DNA from: Candidatus Gastranaerophilales bacterium | GTDB lineage: Bacteria > Cyanobacteriota > Vampirovibrionia > Gastranaerophilales > Gastranaerophilaceae | Direction: 5' to 3' | DNA length: 64,000 nt | Assembly (NCBI GenBank): GCA_944326555.1 | Contig: CALVEK010000006.1 | Span: forward strand, 1 to 64,000 | Shown: positions 52,309 to 61,258 of the stretch, one piece after another | How the letters are laid out: every line of letters starts with the position of its first letter | Numbering within the stretch: the first letter of the stretch is position 1 | The notes under the pieces: model-generated | Database searches by the model: none | Told to the model about the DNA's origin: nothing | The model's input: only the letters and a program-made list of their open reading frames with translations | Position numbers and translations under genes: made by a program

Positions 52309-55300
52309 TTATTGTTCTGCACCCTCTGTAGTCTGTCCCGAATTGCTGCTCGAATTTTCCTTATAGAATTTGTATATAGAACTAAATGTCTGAACAGCTT
52401 TATTTTGTTTTAATTCCTGAACTTTTTCATTCTGTTCGATAACATTTTTTAAATCCTCTTTAACAGTTTCTTTTACAACGTTTTTCAATTCTTCTTTTGT
52501 TTTTGGCAAGGACTGCTGTATAGAATTTTGTAAAGAAGCCTGTTCATCTTCAATGGCTTCAGGCGTATTCAACCACTGAAACCTTTTAATAGTAGACGGA
52601 GGATTGTTCAAATTGCCGTTTAAAACAACTCTAAATGCTTGACAATTTTCTTGAGCAGGAGTAAGAGCAGGAATTTTGTCTAACTCAGCCTTATTCATCG
52701 CCGCATTATAGTTATTCAAAATATTGGATATTGAAGTACCAAACTTTGGCAGGTAAGAGGCAATTTTACTTACCGATACATCAGCAATAGGTCCTAAAGC
52801 CTTTGAAACTGCAGGCGACAACAATCCGCTAATCTGCAATGAAGATATCATGGAAAGAATATTAACATTACCGGTAATCAATAGGGACATATTGGGTCCT
52901 GACATTTTTACAGGATTCAACAAGGCAACCCCGTTTGTGATTTTTAAAGAACCGTTCAAATAAGAAAACTTGCCTGTATTGTACGGTGAAATAGTGTTTA
53001 CCAGACTACCGACTTTTGTTGAAATAAAACTCTGAGACAAAAGGTTATCTGCCTTTAAGAAAGTTTCCAATCTGCCAAGACTTCCCATCTGTCCGTCTTT
53101 TATATCAAAAGTTACATTTCCGTTCAGTGATTTCATTTGCTGTTCATATGTAGACCCTTTTAATTTTAAGTCGGCATCAAAGTCCATATTGCCCATAATC
53201 TGGTCTTTCAATGCTGCAAATGTGGTAACGATAGAATTAGAGTTAATACTTTTACCTTTAATTTTGGCTCTAACTGCTGTAGTAGCAATGTTATAGTCAA
53301 CATTTCCACTTATCGTTCCATCGTAGACAGTAGCTTTTAAATTACTGAGTTTGAACAAGTCATTTACAATGCTGAAATCCCCTAAAATGGAATTAGCAAC
53401 AAAGTCGCCGCCTGCCTGTTTCATCTTTAATTTTTGAAAATCTATTGAACCGTTTGATATTTTAACAGGAAGCACAAGAGATTTTGTTCCTACAGAAGAT
53501 GTTTTTGCAGTATTGGCAGGAGCAGGAAACATTTTAGCCATTTTGTCCATTGCTTTGAAAATATTATCAACATCAAACATTGCAGAGGTTATTTTCATAG
53601 ATTTTATTAAAAATACGCTACCCAATTTGGTAGAAGCCTCAGTATCAATATTGAGAGATGTTCCTGATATATCAAGGTTTTGAATCTTGGCACCAAGAAT
53701 TTGCTCATTTAACTCTAAATCAATGTCTTGAACCTTTGTGAGCAAATCAGGAATGTTTACATCTTTTACTGACACAAATCCTTTTAATAAAGGAGAAGCA
53801 ACATCTCCCTTAATTGCAACATCTCCCTTTAAGGTTAAAGAAGATGTCGGCATAGCAGCATTTGACAAAACAACCGACTGAGGTATTGAAAAATTAAGTT
53901 TCAACAACGGATGACTTGAAGAAACAGATTCAACAACACCTGATATACCCGTTATTTTAGTTGCACCCTTTTTATTATATTCAAAATCAGAGCGAACAGT
54001 ATTTTTGTTTGCCATATACAAAGAAGCGTCTGAAAGATTAATATTGTCATCAGCATAGGATAAGGCTACGTTCACAAATCCCGGTTTATTAAGCATACCT
54101 TTAACTATTACAGGTGCAAAATAATTTGCAGAGCTACTGTAGGCTTGTGAATTCAACTCTATATTCTTATCATTGCCGCCAATTTTAACATCAACAGGAA
54201 TTATCCCTGCTGCAGCAATAAAAGAACGATATTCTTTCGGCAAAAGATTTTTTATATCCTGAGCTTTAACAGAAGCATCAGCTTTTATATCTATCTTCAT
54301 TTTTGATGCATAGTCTTTTATAGAACCCGAGACATCAGCTTTTGAAGAATTCATGGTAACAGTGAACGGAACAATTTGTATGTCGGATTGATTAACATCA
54401 ATTTTCACAACTGGAGCACTGATTTTCAATGCAGGGTTATGAATACTAAACACTGAACCGTTAAGGGTAATATTTCCATTATAGTGAATACCCTTAGACA
54501 CTGTTTTAGTTTTTATCTTAGTTTCTGTGGAATTGTTAGCAAAAGAGAATGTGCCAAATCTGTCTTTCAACAACAACTTTTCTAAAACTACATTAATATC
54601 AGGCTCAACTTCAGAAAGAGCTCCTTTTATCAAAACATCCAAATTTAAAATTCCGCTTTGTAAGATATAGGCTTTTTTGATATCAACGGGAGCAAAAGCA
54701 TTAAAAATAGGAGCAATATTAATATCACCGGATTCAACAGAAATATCGGCAACTGCCTTTGAATCAATTTTACCTTTCATAGCAAATTTAGTTGAATTAA
54801 CAAGAGCAGAAGCCTTTTTAATATTGAGAGCATTATTTGAAAAATCCAAATCTGCCCCGATATTTGTAATATTAACCGGCACTTTTTTGTGAGAAATATA
54901 CCCATCAACAACCTTTAAGAAACCTGATGATTCAAACTTTTTAAGGTCAGTATTTAATGCAAAATCCGCATTAATATAGCCCTTAGTGCTAAAATCTACC
55001 AAATCATTTTCTATATTCAAAGAATTTAAAAGAGCCATACAAAAATCTTTTATACTTAAAAAAGTAATTTTGTCTGTTTTAAAGTTAATATTTATTTTCG
55101 TACTTCTTGAATGTTCAATATCAGCTAATAATGTAGCGTTTTCATCGGTATTCAAATAAAGTTTTGAATCAATATTTGTATTATGTCCGGTAGAATTTAA
55201 ACGGAAAAAACTATCCGGTAACTTTTTGTTGTTCAGTTTTATACTCAATTTTTCAACATCAAGATTACCGTATAAATCAACATGTCCTTTATGCTCTTTC

Positions 55301-56100
55301 GCTTCCAAATCTGCAACTATATCCGCAGACGGAGAGTATTTAACAATTTCGTTTATAAAATCTATTTTGGGAATTGCAACAACTTCTTTGTCATCGACAG
55401 ATGTGGAATTCATTGCCGGCCAAAAACTTGCAAATTTTATATCATAATTGACATTTTTTACATCATTAATATACAAACTACCCTTTGAATAAACACTAAA
55501 ATGCTTATTAATTACAGAATCATCAATAACAAACTTTTCTCCTTTTGCAGAAAGGACATGTTTTGTTTTTTCATCTTTTATGTTGATAGCATAGTTATTA
55601 ACTGTAACTACAGGTAATTTTGAAGCAATTTTTATAGGTAACTCAGTACCATTCTGAACAGAAACATCATTTTGTGAAGAAGAAGAAGAATCAGCCGTAA
55701 AATAATTTACAATATCAAAATTCCCGTCTTTAAGATAAACAAGATTAATTTCAGGAGAATCGATTGTAACATCAGAAACTTTTAAAGTTTTAAAAATAAG
55801 AGGAAGCAATGAAACCTTGACTACCGCAGAATCTGAAGAAATGATTTTCTCCCCATTAGGATAAGAAACAGCAAGTCCGTCAATCTTCACACCTGCTTTA
55901 AGAAGAGGAGACGTTACTATTTTTATATTCTTGATATCATAAGAAAGTTTGGTGTTGTCCTCAAGAATTTTGCTTATATCATCCTTGTAATTGTTCAAAT
56001 TTATTACATTAGGCAATACAAACAAAAATAAAACATATAAAACTGCAAAAATACCAAGAACAATCGCAGCAAACAGCTTATACTTCAACAAAAACTTCAT
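52309..56100 (-). CDS. AsmA-family envelope protein
   Basis: A 1263-residue protein. An N-terminal membrane helix (about 9-30, just after MKFLLKYKLF) is followed by the AsmA start (NYKDDISKILEDNTKLSYDI) and a very long beta-rich body with repeated short strands, typical of the repeating-beta-groove bridge proteins that carry phospholipid across the periplasm. The C-terminal AsmA_2-like part (about 1000-1150) ends in a Lys/Glu/Gln coiled tail. Start at 56100 backed by AAGGGG. This is the first gene of an asmA-tolC operon. Confidence 0.88.
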   Translation of the reverse strand: MKFLLKYKLFAAIVLGIFAVLYVLFLFVLPNVINLNNYKDDISKILEDNTKLSYDIKNIKIVTSPLLKAGVKIDGLAVSYPNGEKIISSDSAVVKVSLLPLIFKTLKVSDVTIDSPEINLVYLKDGNFDIVNYFTADSSSSSQNDVSVQNGTELPIKIASKLPVVTVNNYAINIKDEKTKHVLSAKGEKFVIDDSVINKHFSVYSKGSLYINDVKNVNYDIKFASFWPAMNSTSVDDKEVVAIPKIDFINEIVKYSPSADIVADLEAKEHKGHVDLYGNLDVEKLSIKLNNKKLPDSFFRLNSTGHNTNIDSKLYLNTDENATLLADIEHSRSTKININFKTDKITFLSIKDFCMALLNSLNIENDLVDFSTKGYINADFALNTDLKKFESSGFLKVVDGYISHKKVPVNITNIGADLDFSNNALNIKKASALVNSTKFAMKGKIDSKAVADISVESGDINIAPIFNAFAPVDIKKAYILQSGILNLDVLIKGALSEVEPDINVVLEKLLLKDRFGTFSFANNSTETKIKTKTVSKGIHYNGNITLNGSVFSIHNPALKISAPVVKIDVNQSDIQIVPFTVTMNSSKADVSGSIKDYASKMKIDIKADASVKAQDIKNLLPKEYRSFIAAAGIIPVDVKIGGNDKNIELNSQAYSSSANYFAPVIVKGMLNKPGFVNVALSYADDNINLSDASLYMANKNTVRSDFEYNKKGATKITGISGVVESVSSSHPLLKLNFSIPQSVVLSNAAMPTSSLTLKGDVAIKGDVASPLLKGFVSVKDVNIPDLLTKVQDIDLELNEQILGAKIQNLDISGTSLNIDTEASTKLGSVFLIKSMKITSAMFDVDNIFKAMDKMAKMFPAPANTAKTSSVGTKSLVLPVKISNGSIDFQKLKMKQAGGDFVANSILGDFSIVNDLFKLSNLKATVYDGTISGNVDYNIATTAVRAKIKGKSINSNSIVTTFAALKDQIMGNMDFDADLKLKGSTYEQQMKSLNGNVTFDIKDGQMGSLGRLETFLKADNLLSQSFISTKVGSLVNTISPYNTGKFSYLNGSLKITNGVALLNPVKMSGPNMSLLITGNVNILSMISSLQISGLLSPAVSKALGPIADVSVSKIASYLPKFGTSISNILNNYNAAMNKAELDKIPALTPAQENCQAFRVVLNGNLNNPPSTIKRFQWLNTPEAIEDEQASLQNSIQQSLPKTKEELKNVVKETVKEDLKNVIEQNEKVQELKQNKAVQTFSSIYKFYKENSSSNSGQTTEGAEQ

Positions 56101-56269
56101 AAACCGCCCCTTATTCAGATATACACTATAAAAAGCCAAAACCGACTATTTATAGCACTTTCATCCTTATTAAAAATTTTACACTAACCTTTTTAATACA
56201 ATTACAATACTTTAAGTATTCGTATAAATCAAGGATTCTAAAAGCATATGTTTTAATTATTAAAAAAAA

Positions 56270-56278
56270 TGTTATAAT
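56270..56278 (+). promoter_or_regulatory. Extended -10 of the exported glycine-zipper protein gene
   Basis: TGTTATAAT, perfect TGnTATAAT, 58 bases before the start codon at 56336 and preceded by A8. No -35 is evident. Confidence 0.6.
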
Positions 56279-56335
56279 TTGAATAATAAAAATTAATGGT
56301 TGGATAGATATTTAGGTTCTGGAAAGGAAATAGAC

Positions 56336-57094
56336 ATGAAAACTACGTTAAAAAAATTTAGCGCATTGCTGCTTGTTGCATCATTTATCTCTATGAACAC
56401 TCCTTTATTATCTGCATATGCGGAAGAAACAGCAAATCAAAACGAAATAAAAGCAGTTTCTCAAATTCAAATGAAATCAAAAATAGAACATCTTGAAACC
56501 TACAAAAAAACAGAAATTAATACAGTAAATATAACTGATAAAAAAGCAACAATAGCACAAGGAAATGTTATAAAAATAGCTTTTGCACAAAGTTTTTCAA
56601 CAAAAACAGCAAAAGTCGGTGATAAAGTTACCTTTGTTCTAAAGGAAGACCTAAAAACAGAAGAAGCAAGAGTTCTTTTACCTGCAGGAACAAAGATAAT
56701 CGCAACAGTACAAGAAGTTATCCCGACAAAAGTGTGGAACAGAAATGCACAAGTACTGCTTTCATTGGGAGAGATTATATTGCCCGACGGTACAACAGGG
56801 AATATTTCAGCAAAAGTCCACTCTAAAAATGCAATGCTAAAACGTTCCGCTTGGGCAGCAACAGGCAAGGCAGCTCTATGGACAGTGGGATTATTTGGCG
56901 TTGGTGCAGGTATCGGTGCGGCCATTGGTGCAGCAGCCAGTGCAGTAGGTACAGGTTGTTTGGCTATCGGTATGCCTGTCGGCGGTGGTCTTGGTGTTAT
57001 AATCGGCTCTGCATCAAAAGGTTTGAATTATAACGCAAAAGCTGGTAAAACTATTTATATAGAATTAACACAAGATTTAGACATTTGTTACTAA
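56336..57094 (+). CDS. Unknown exported protein with glycine-zipper segment
   Basis: A 252-residue protein. Start at 56336 after AAGGAA; the earlier ATG at 56300 would add a polar stretch before the signal peptide. The signal peptide (MKTTLKKFSALLLVASF) is cut near SAYA. A beta-rich domain (about 85-170) has KVGDKVTFVL and VLLPAGTKIIATV, of a type seen in periplasmic scaffold proteins. Then comes a Gly/Ala-rich hydrophobic zipper (about 188-230), able to insert in a membrane. The exact family is not known to me. The zf-TFIIB gene follows by 16 bases. Confidence 0.78.
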   Translation: MKTTLKKFSALLLVASFISMNTPLLSAYAEETANQNEIKAVSQIQMKSKIEHLETYKKTEINTVNITDKKATIAQGNVIKIAFAQSFSTKTAKVGDKVTFVLKEDLKTEEARVLLPAGTKIIATVQEVIPTKVWNRNAQVLLSLGEIILPDGTTGNISAKVHSKNAMLKRSAWAATGKAALWTVGLFGVGAGIGAAIGAAASAVGTGCLAIGMPVGGGLGVIIGSASKGLNYNAKAGKTIYIELTQDLDICY

Positions 57095-57110
57095 ATAACG
57101 AGGAAAAACA

Positions 57111-57584
57111 ATGAAAGATACTTACGAAACCATTAATTGTCCCGCTTGCGGAAAACCAATGAAAAAAGTTTTTTTAGAAAACCAAGACTTTTTTGTAGAC
57201 GTTTGTCTGGACGGATGCGGAGGTATATGGTTTGATAATCGAGAACTGCATAAGGTAGATGAACAGGATAACGACATCACAAATTTACAAAACGCATATA
57301 AAGGAAAAACATTCCAAAAAGTTGACAAAACTGATGATAGAATTTGTCCGCTTTGTAATGTAAAAATGGTAAAAAACTACGTTAGTGCAAAACAAGAAAT
57401 TTCCATTGATGAATGTTATTTATGCGGCGGCAAATTTTTTGATTATCAAGAACTTGAACAGATGAGAAACCAATACGAAGATGAAGATGATCGTATTGCT
57501 GACATAAAAAAACTTGCCCAAGATTCGGTTAGAATGGAATTGATGCTCAATCAAGTTCTTTCAAAAGACAATGTTCTTGACTAG
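57111..57584 (+). CDS. Protein with two zf-TFIIB zinc ribbons
   Basis: A 157-residue protein. Two ribbons of the transcription-factor zinc-finger family are seen: Cys-x2-Cys in CPACGKPM with CLDGCGGIWFDNREL (about 8-45), and CPLCNVKM with CYLCGGKFFDYQELEQ (about 78-120). The acidic C-terminus is helical. Function unknown; it is small and cytoplasmic. Its last 4 bases overlap the convergent pgi stop. It is probably cotranscribed with the exported protein before it. Confidence 0.88.
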   Translation: MKDTYETINCPACGKPMKKVFLENQDFFVDVCLDGCGGIWFDNRELHKVDEQDNDITNLQNAYKGKTFQKVDKTDDRICPLCNVKMVKNYVSAKQEISIDECYLCGGKFFDYQELEQMRNQYEDEDDRIADIKKLAQDSVRMELMLNQVLSKDNVLD

Positions 57585-58987
57585 TTTTTTAACAACTTAT
57601 TAACCTCTGTTTTATATATATCAACATGAGGCTGTAATACTTCAGGGAGTACCGAGTTATTTTGCTCATTATTCCCTGAATTATTTTTTAGTTGACGAAG
57701 AATCATGCCTGTATAAATAGTTTCAAAATGTTTCATCTCAATAAACTCTGCAACAGACTCAGGCGAAAAATCTTTTAAGGTAATCTTTGATAGAGGGTGC
57801 CTTTGACTGTATGCCTTAAGACTTCCGTCAACAAGAGCGTTGTACAGCTTGTATTGTTCACTTTTATCGTTTTTTACAACATTGAAAGTGTAAAAAGAAT
57901 CTTTATTATTTTCATCCAAATCAGCTTCTGTTGAATTGTGTAAAAATGCAGGCCCCAAAATATCACCAGACATTTTATACAAAGATTTTAGGGATTCTTT
58001 TTTCAATTGTGTATTCCAAAGAGTTGTTCCGTCAAATCTGTCGCCAAAATAATAATCATATTGATTTTGCTTTCCGCTTAAAACAGATTCCACATTAAAT
58101 AGAGCCCTTTGCAAAGCAGGATTCTTAGTTATATCAGGATTAAGAAACTTTTTTTGAGCACTCAAAGAAGCCTCAAGCATTCTTTTCATCTCATCTTTTG
58201 ACAAACCGCAATAAGCAAGGGCAACAAGAGTATGGTCATCAAAAGCACCAAAGCGGCCGCCGCAATCATCGTGAATTATTCCACATTTATAACCTTTTGA
58301 CTCAGCTATCTTTCTCAATTTACTTTTATTCGAATCCTTGTCAGTTATACAAACATAGTTATCAAAGTTTTGAGGAAATAATTTTTGTACGGATTCAAAA
58401 TCATAAGCAGGTTCAAGCGTAGTACCTGATTTTGATGCAACCAATACTGCGGCTTTGTCTTTTTCTTTAATATTATTTTCAACAAATTCTTTAATACTGT
58501 CAGGATCGGCAGCAGAAAGAAAACATGCTTTGTCTTTGAGTCCGTACAAAGATAAAAGATTTTCTACAGTATGTTTTGAACCGCCAATACCTATAACGGC
58601 AAGTTTTCCGCCACCTTTTTGCTTTAGCGAATCAGCAAGTGAGTATATCTCATCAAGTCTTTTTATTTGCGTTTCAGGCAGAACTCCTATCCAATTTAAA
58701 ACCTGCCCTGTTTGTCCTGCTCTTGTTTTAAGATCTAATGTAGTAATCTTTGCAACATCTGAGTACTTTTTTACCATCTCATCAACAGAAATAGTATTAA
58801 AAAACTCAACACCAGTATTTGATGGATAACTCATATTTGACATATATGCAATTAGAGTAGGCACAGGCACAGGTGCCTGTTTTTGCTGCACAACATCAGT
58901 TTGAGACTCGTTTGAAATTGATGATTTAAAAGGAATTCCCAAATTTTTTTGCGGATATATATTAACTGAATTAATCTTTGCTATCAT
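57581..58987 (-). CDS. pgi: Glucose-6-phosphate isomerase with N-terminal tag
   Basis: A 468-residue phosphoglucose isomerase of a divergent bacterial type. The SIS-fold core has AVIGIGGSKHTVENLL, VLVASKSGTTLEP (sugar phosphate loop) and GGRFGAFDDHTLVAL. It interconverts glucose-6-P and fructose-6-P. The first 60 or so residues are not part of the enzyme fold: a polar stretch with IPFKSS (about 18-23) and a Gln/Val/Pro linker. This start resembles the N-termini of unknown proteins at 25.6, 26.3, 37.8 and 49.2 kb. It is monocistronic and meets the zf-TFIIB gene tail to tail. Confidence 0.88.
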   Translation of the reverse strand: MIAKINSVNIYPQKNLGIPFKSSISNESQTDVVQQKQAPVPVPTLIAYMSNMSYPSNTGVEFFNTISVDEMVKKYSDVAKITTLDLKTRAGQTGQVLNWIGVLPETQIKRLDEIYSLADSLKQKGGGKLAVIGIGGSKHTVENLLSLYGLKDKACFLSAADPDSIKEFVENNIKEKDKAAVLVASKSGTTLEPAYDFESVQKLFPQNFDNYVCITDKDSNKSKLRKIAESKGYKCGIIHDDCGGRFGAFDDHTLVALAYCGLSKDEMKRMLEASLSAQKKFLNPDITKNPALQRALFNVESVLSGKQNQYDYYFGDRFDGTTLWNTQLKKESLKSLYKMSGDILGPAFLHNSTEADLDENNKDSFYTFNVVKNDKSEQYKLYNALVDGSLKAYSQRHPLSKITLKDFSPESVAEFIEMKHFETIYTGMILRQLKNNSGNNEQNNSVLPEVLQPHVDIYKTEVNKLLKN

Positions 58988-59060
58988 AGTTTTTCAAAAG
59001 CCCCTAAAAAATTTTTTATGCCTTAGATTCCGAATAAATTTATATTTTTTTACAAAAACA

Positions 59061-59069
59061 TGGTAGAAT
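59061..59069 (+). promoter_or_regulatory. Extended -10 predicting a leaderless DtxR-type mRNA
   Basis: TGGTAGAAT fits TGnTAnAAT. The expected transcription start, 7 bases past its end, falls on the A of the first ATG (59076). There is no Shine-Dalgarno sequence. Confidence 0.45.
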
Positions 59070-59075
59070 ACTTAA

Positions 59076-59507
59076 ATGATGAAATTAACACAAAGTCAAG
59101 AAGATTATCTGGAAGTAATTTACACGGAATCCCAAAAAAAAGGGTCTGCGAAAGTTACGGATATTGCTAACATATTAAATGTAAAAAAGGCTTCTGTAAC
59201 AGGAGCATTGAATAATCTTTGTGAAAAAGGTTTGATAAATTATGCCCCCTATTCATCAATAACCCTTACAGAGAAAGGAGAAAAAGCGGCAAAAAAGATT
59301 CTTTTAAGACATGAAGTTATGACAAATTTCTTTAAAAAGATACTTGATTTATCTGAAGAAGAAGCTGCAGAAAATGCCTGCAGGATGGAACACATAATGA
59401 GTGAGGAGATGTTTAGAAGAATTCACTCTTTTTCTCACTTTATTCAGGATTACTCAGAAAGCAATAAAGAATTTAAACAGCAGCTAAAGAATCTTTTTGT
59501 CAAATAA
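59076..59507 (+). CDS. DtxR/MntR-family metal-dependent repressor
   Basis: A 143-residue regulator. A winged helix (residues about 4-65) has SAKVTDIANILNVKKASVTGAL, followed by the metal-binding and dimer domain with RHEVMTNFFKKIL and ENACRMEHIMSEEM, which hold the typical His, Glu, Cys and Met/Glu ligands. The SH3-like third domain is absent, as in MntR. It should bind Fe2+ or Mn2+ and repress uptake genes; the metal is not decidable here. Two ATGs in a row begin the frame. It may be translated from a leaderless mRNA. Confidence 0.9.
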   Translation: MMKLTQSQEDYLEVIYTESQKKGSAKVTDIANILNVKKASVTGALNNLCEKGLINYAPYSSITLTEKGEKAAKKILLRHEVMTNFFKKILDLSEEEAAENACRMEHIMSEEMFRRIHSFSHFIQDYSESNKEFKQQLKNLFVK

Positions 59508-59517
59508 ATGTTATACA

Positions 59518-61230
59518 TTATACATTAATAAGCTCTTTGACCTCTTTTCTTTTAATCTTTCTGGTTGTGGTTTTTGGCAAGGGGTCCTTTCTAACAATAA
59601 TATTGACCGGACGTTTGTAAGAAGCAAGACGAACTGACAGTGCTTTTACCTCTTTTCTCACTGCAGATTCCAGTTCAACATCATCAGTAAATAAAGAACA
59701 ATAATGTTCTGTAGGAACAATTACTGCCACAATATCTTCGGTCCCCTCTTTTGCACCGGAAGTGCGAGAAGAACCAAACACACAAACTTCCGCAAAATTT
59801 TCACTTTCTCCGAGAACAGACTCAACTTCTTCGGGGAAAACTTTTTTGCCACCTGAAAGAACAATCATATTCTTAATCCTGCCTGTTATATGAATATGTC
59901 CGTCTTTGTCTATGTTTGCAATATCGCCTGTGTGTAACCACCCGTCAGACGTAATTGTTTCTGCCGTCAAATCAGGTTGATTATAATACCCTTTCATAAC
60001 GGAAGGACCTTTCAACATAAGTTCACCTGTTGATTCATCAATTTTTGCTGCTACACTTTTTAGAGGTCTGCCAACTGACGCAATATCATTTCTTTTATCA
60101 TAATTTACACTGACAACAGGACTCGTTTCCGTAAGCCCATAACCTTGGAATACTCTTATACCGATTGTCTCAAAAAATTCACCTACAGAAACATCTAAAG
60201 GTGCTCCTCCTGATATACACCCGAAGAAATTTCCTCCAAACTTTTTGTGAATCTTAAAAAACATTAATTTTCTTATTCTGTAAGAAGGAATATATTTTGA
60301 AACCGCTAACATCAAGTTAAAAATCATACTGACAAAAGGTCCCGCATTCTTTATCTCAGCCTCAATTCCTGATTTTAAAAGTTTTAAAAATGCAGGTACT
60401 ACAATCATAAAATTAATATTTTTCTCCTGCATTATACTGAGAATATCTTTGGGTTTCAGACTCTTTGTATAATAAATAGACAACCCCCAACTCAATATCA
60501 TTGAAAATCCGACGGTGAGTTCGAAAAGATGATTCATCGGTAAAATAGAAAGAATTGAAGAAATCTTTCTTTTCCCAAAGAAATTTTTGTATAAAGATGA
60601 CATATCATTCAGTTGGGTCAACATATTTTCAAAAGAAATTTCGACACCCTTTGGTGCACCTGTCGTGCCTGAGGTATAAATAATCAAGGCTGTTGCTTTA
60701 GAACTTCTGTGCCTCCATTTTGCCTCATAGTTGTTTGGTAAAGAATAAACAGAAGAAATCTCTGAATCTCCAGAAGAATCATCAAAAGAAATAATATGTT
60801 TTATAGACGGAACTTCATTTTTAAGTTCTTTCGCCATCTGAACAAATGATTGAGAGACAATAATAACAGAAGGTAAACAATCAAGCAGTATAGATTTTAA
60901 TTCATACTTTGTTAACTTAATATCCAATGGAACAGTAGTCATCCCCGACATAACAGATGCAAACACACCTGCACCAAACTCGGGTCTTGATTCAGAAAGA
61001 ATAGCTAATCTTTCGCCTTTTTTTACAGCCAAATCATTTATCAAATAGCAGGCAATTTTTCTGGATAGACGACCTATTCCCTTGTAAGTAAATTCTTTCC
61101 AGCCATGAGCCGTTCTTATACCCAGCGCAATACGATTTTGATAATCGTCTGTTTTATGTTCCAAAAATAATAGAATATTTCTCGCAGATTTTTCCATTTT
61201 TTTGTCTAAGCATTTTTTATCAATACCCAT
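59518..61230 (-). CDS. Long-chain acyl-CoA/acyl-ACP synthetase (AMP-binding)
   Basis: A 570-residue adenylate-forming enzyme. The P-loop is YTSGTTGAPKG (about 189-199), the middle motif GYGLTETSP, then GWLHTGDIA and the hinge GRIKNMIVLSGGKKVFPEEVE nearby, with the C-terminal catalytic lysine in TTTRKIKRKEV. It activates fatty acids with ATP. An acyl-ACP thioesterase ends 2.5 kb upstream on the same strand. In Cyanobacteria this family recycles free fatty acids to acyl-ACP, which would pair well with a thioesterase. Confidence 0.9.
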   Translation of the reverse strand: MGIDKKCLDKKMEKSARNILLFLEHKTDDYQNRIALGIRTAHGWKEFTYKGIGRLSRKIACYLINDLAVKKGERLAILSESRPEFGAGVFASVMSGMTTVPLDIKLTKYELKSILLDCLPSVIIVSQSFVQMAKELKNEVPSIKHIISFDDSSGDSEISSVYSLPNNYEAKWRHRSSKATALIIYTSGTTGAPKGVEISFENMLTQLNDMSSLYKNFFGKRKISSILSILPMNHLFELTVGFSMILSWGLSIYYTKSLKPKDILSIMQEKNINFMIVVPAFLKLLKSGIEAEIKNAGPFVSMIFNLMLAVSKYIPSYRIRKLMFFKIHKKFGGNFFGCISGGAPLDVSVGEFFETIGIRVFQGYGLTETSPVVSVNYDKRNDIASVGRPLKSVAAKIDESTGELMLKGPSVMKGYYNQPDLTAETITSDGWLHTGDIANIDKDGHIHITGRIKNMIVLSGGKKVFPEEVESVLGESENFAEVCVFGSSRTSGAKEGTEDIVAVIVPTEHYCSLFTDDVELESAVRKEVKALSVRLASYKRPVNIIVRKDPLPKTTTRKIKRKEVKELINV

Positions 61231-61258
61231 TTTTCACCCCACTACACAACTGGCAATA

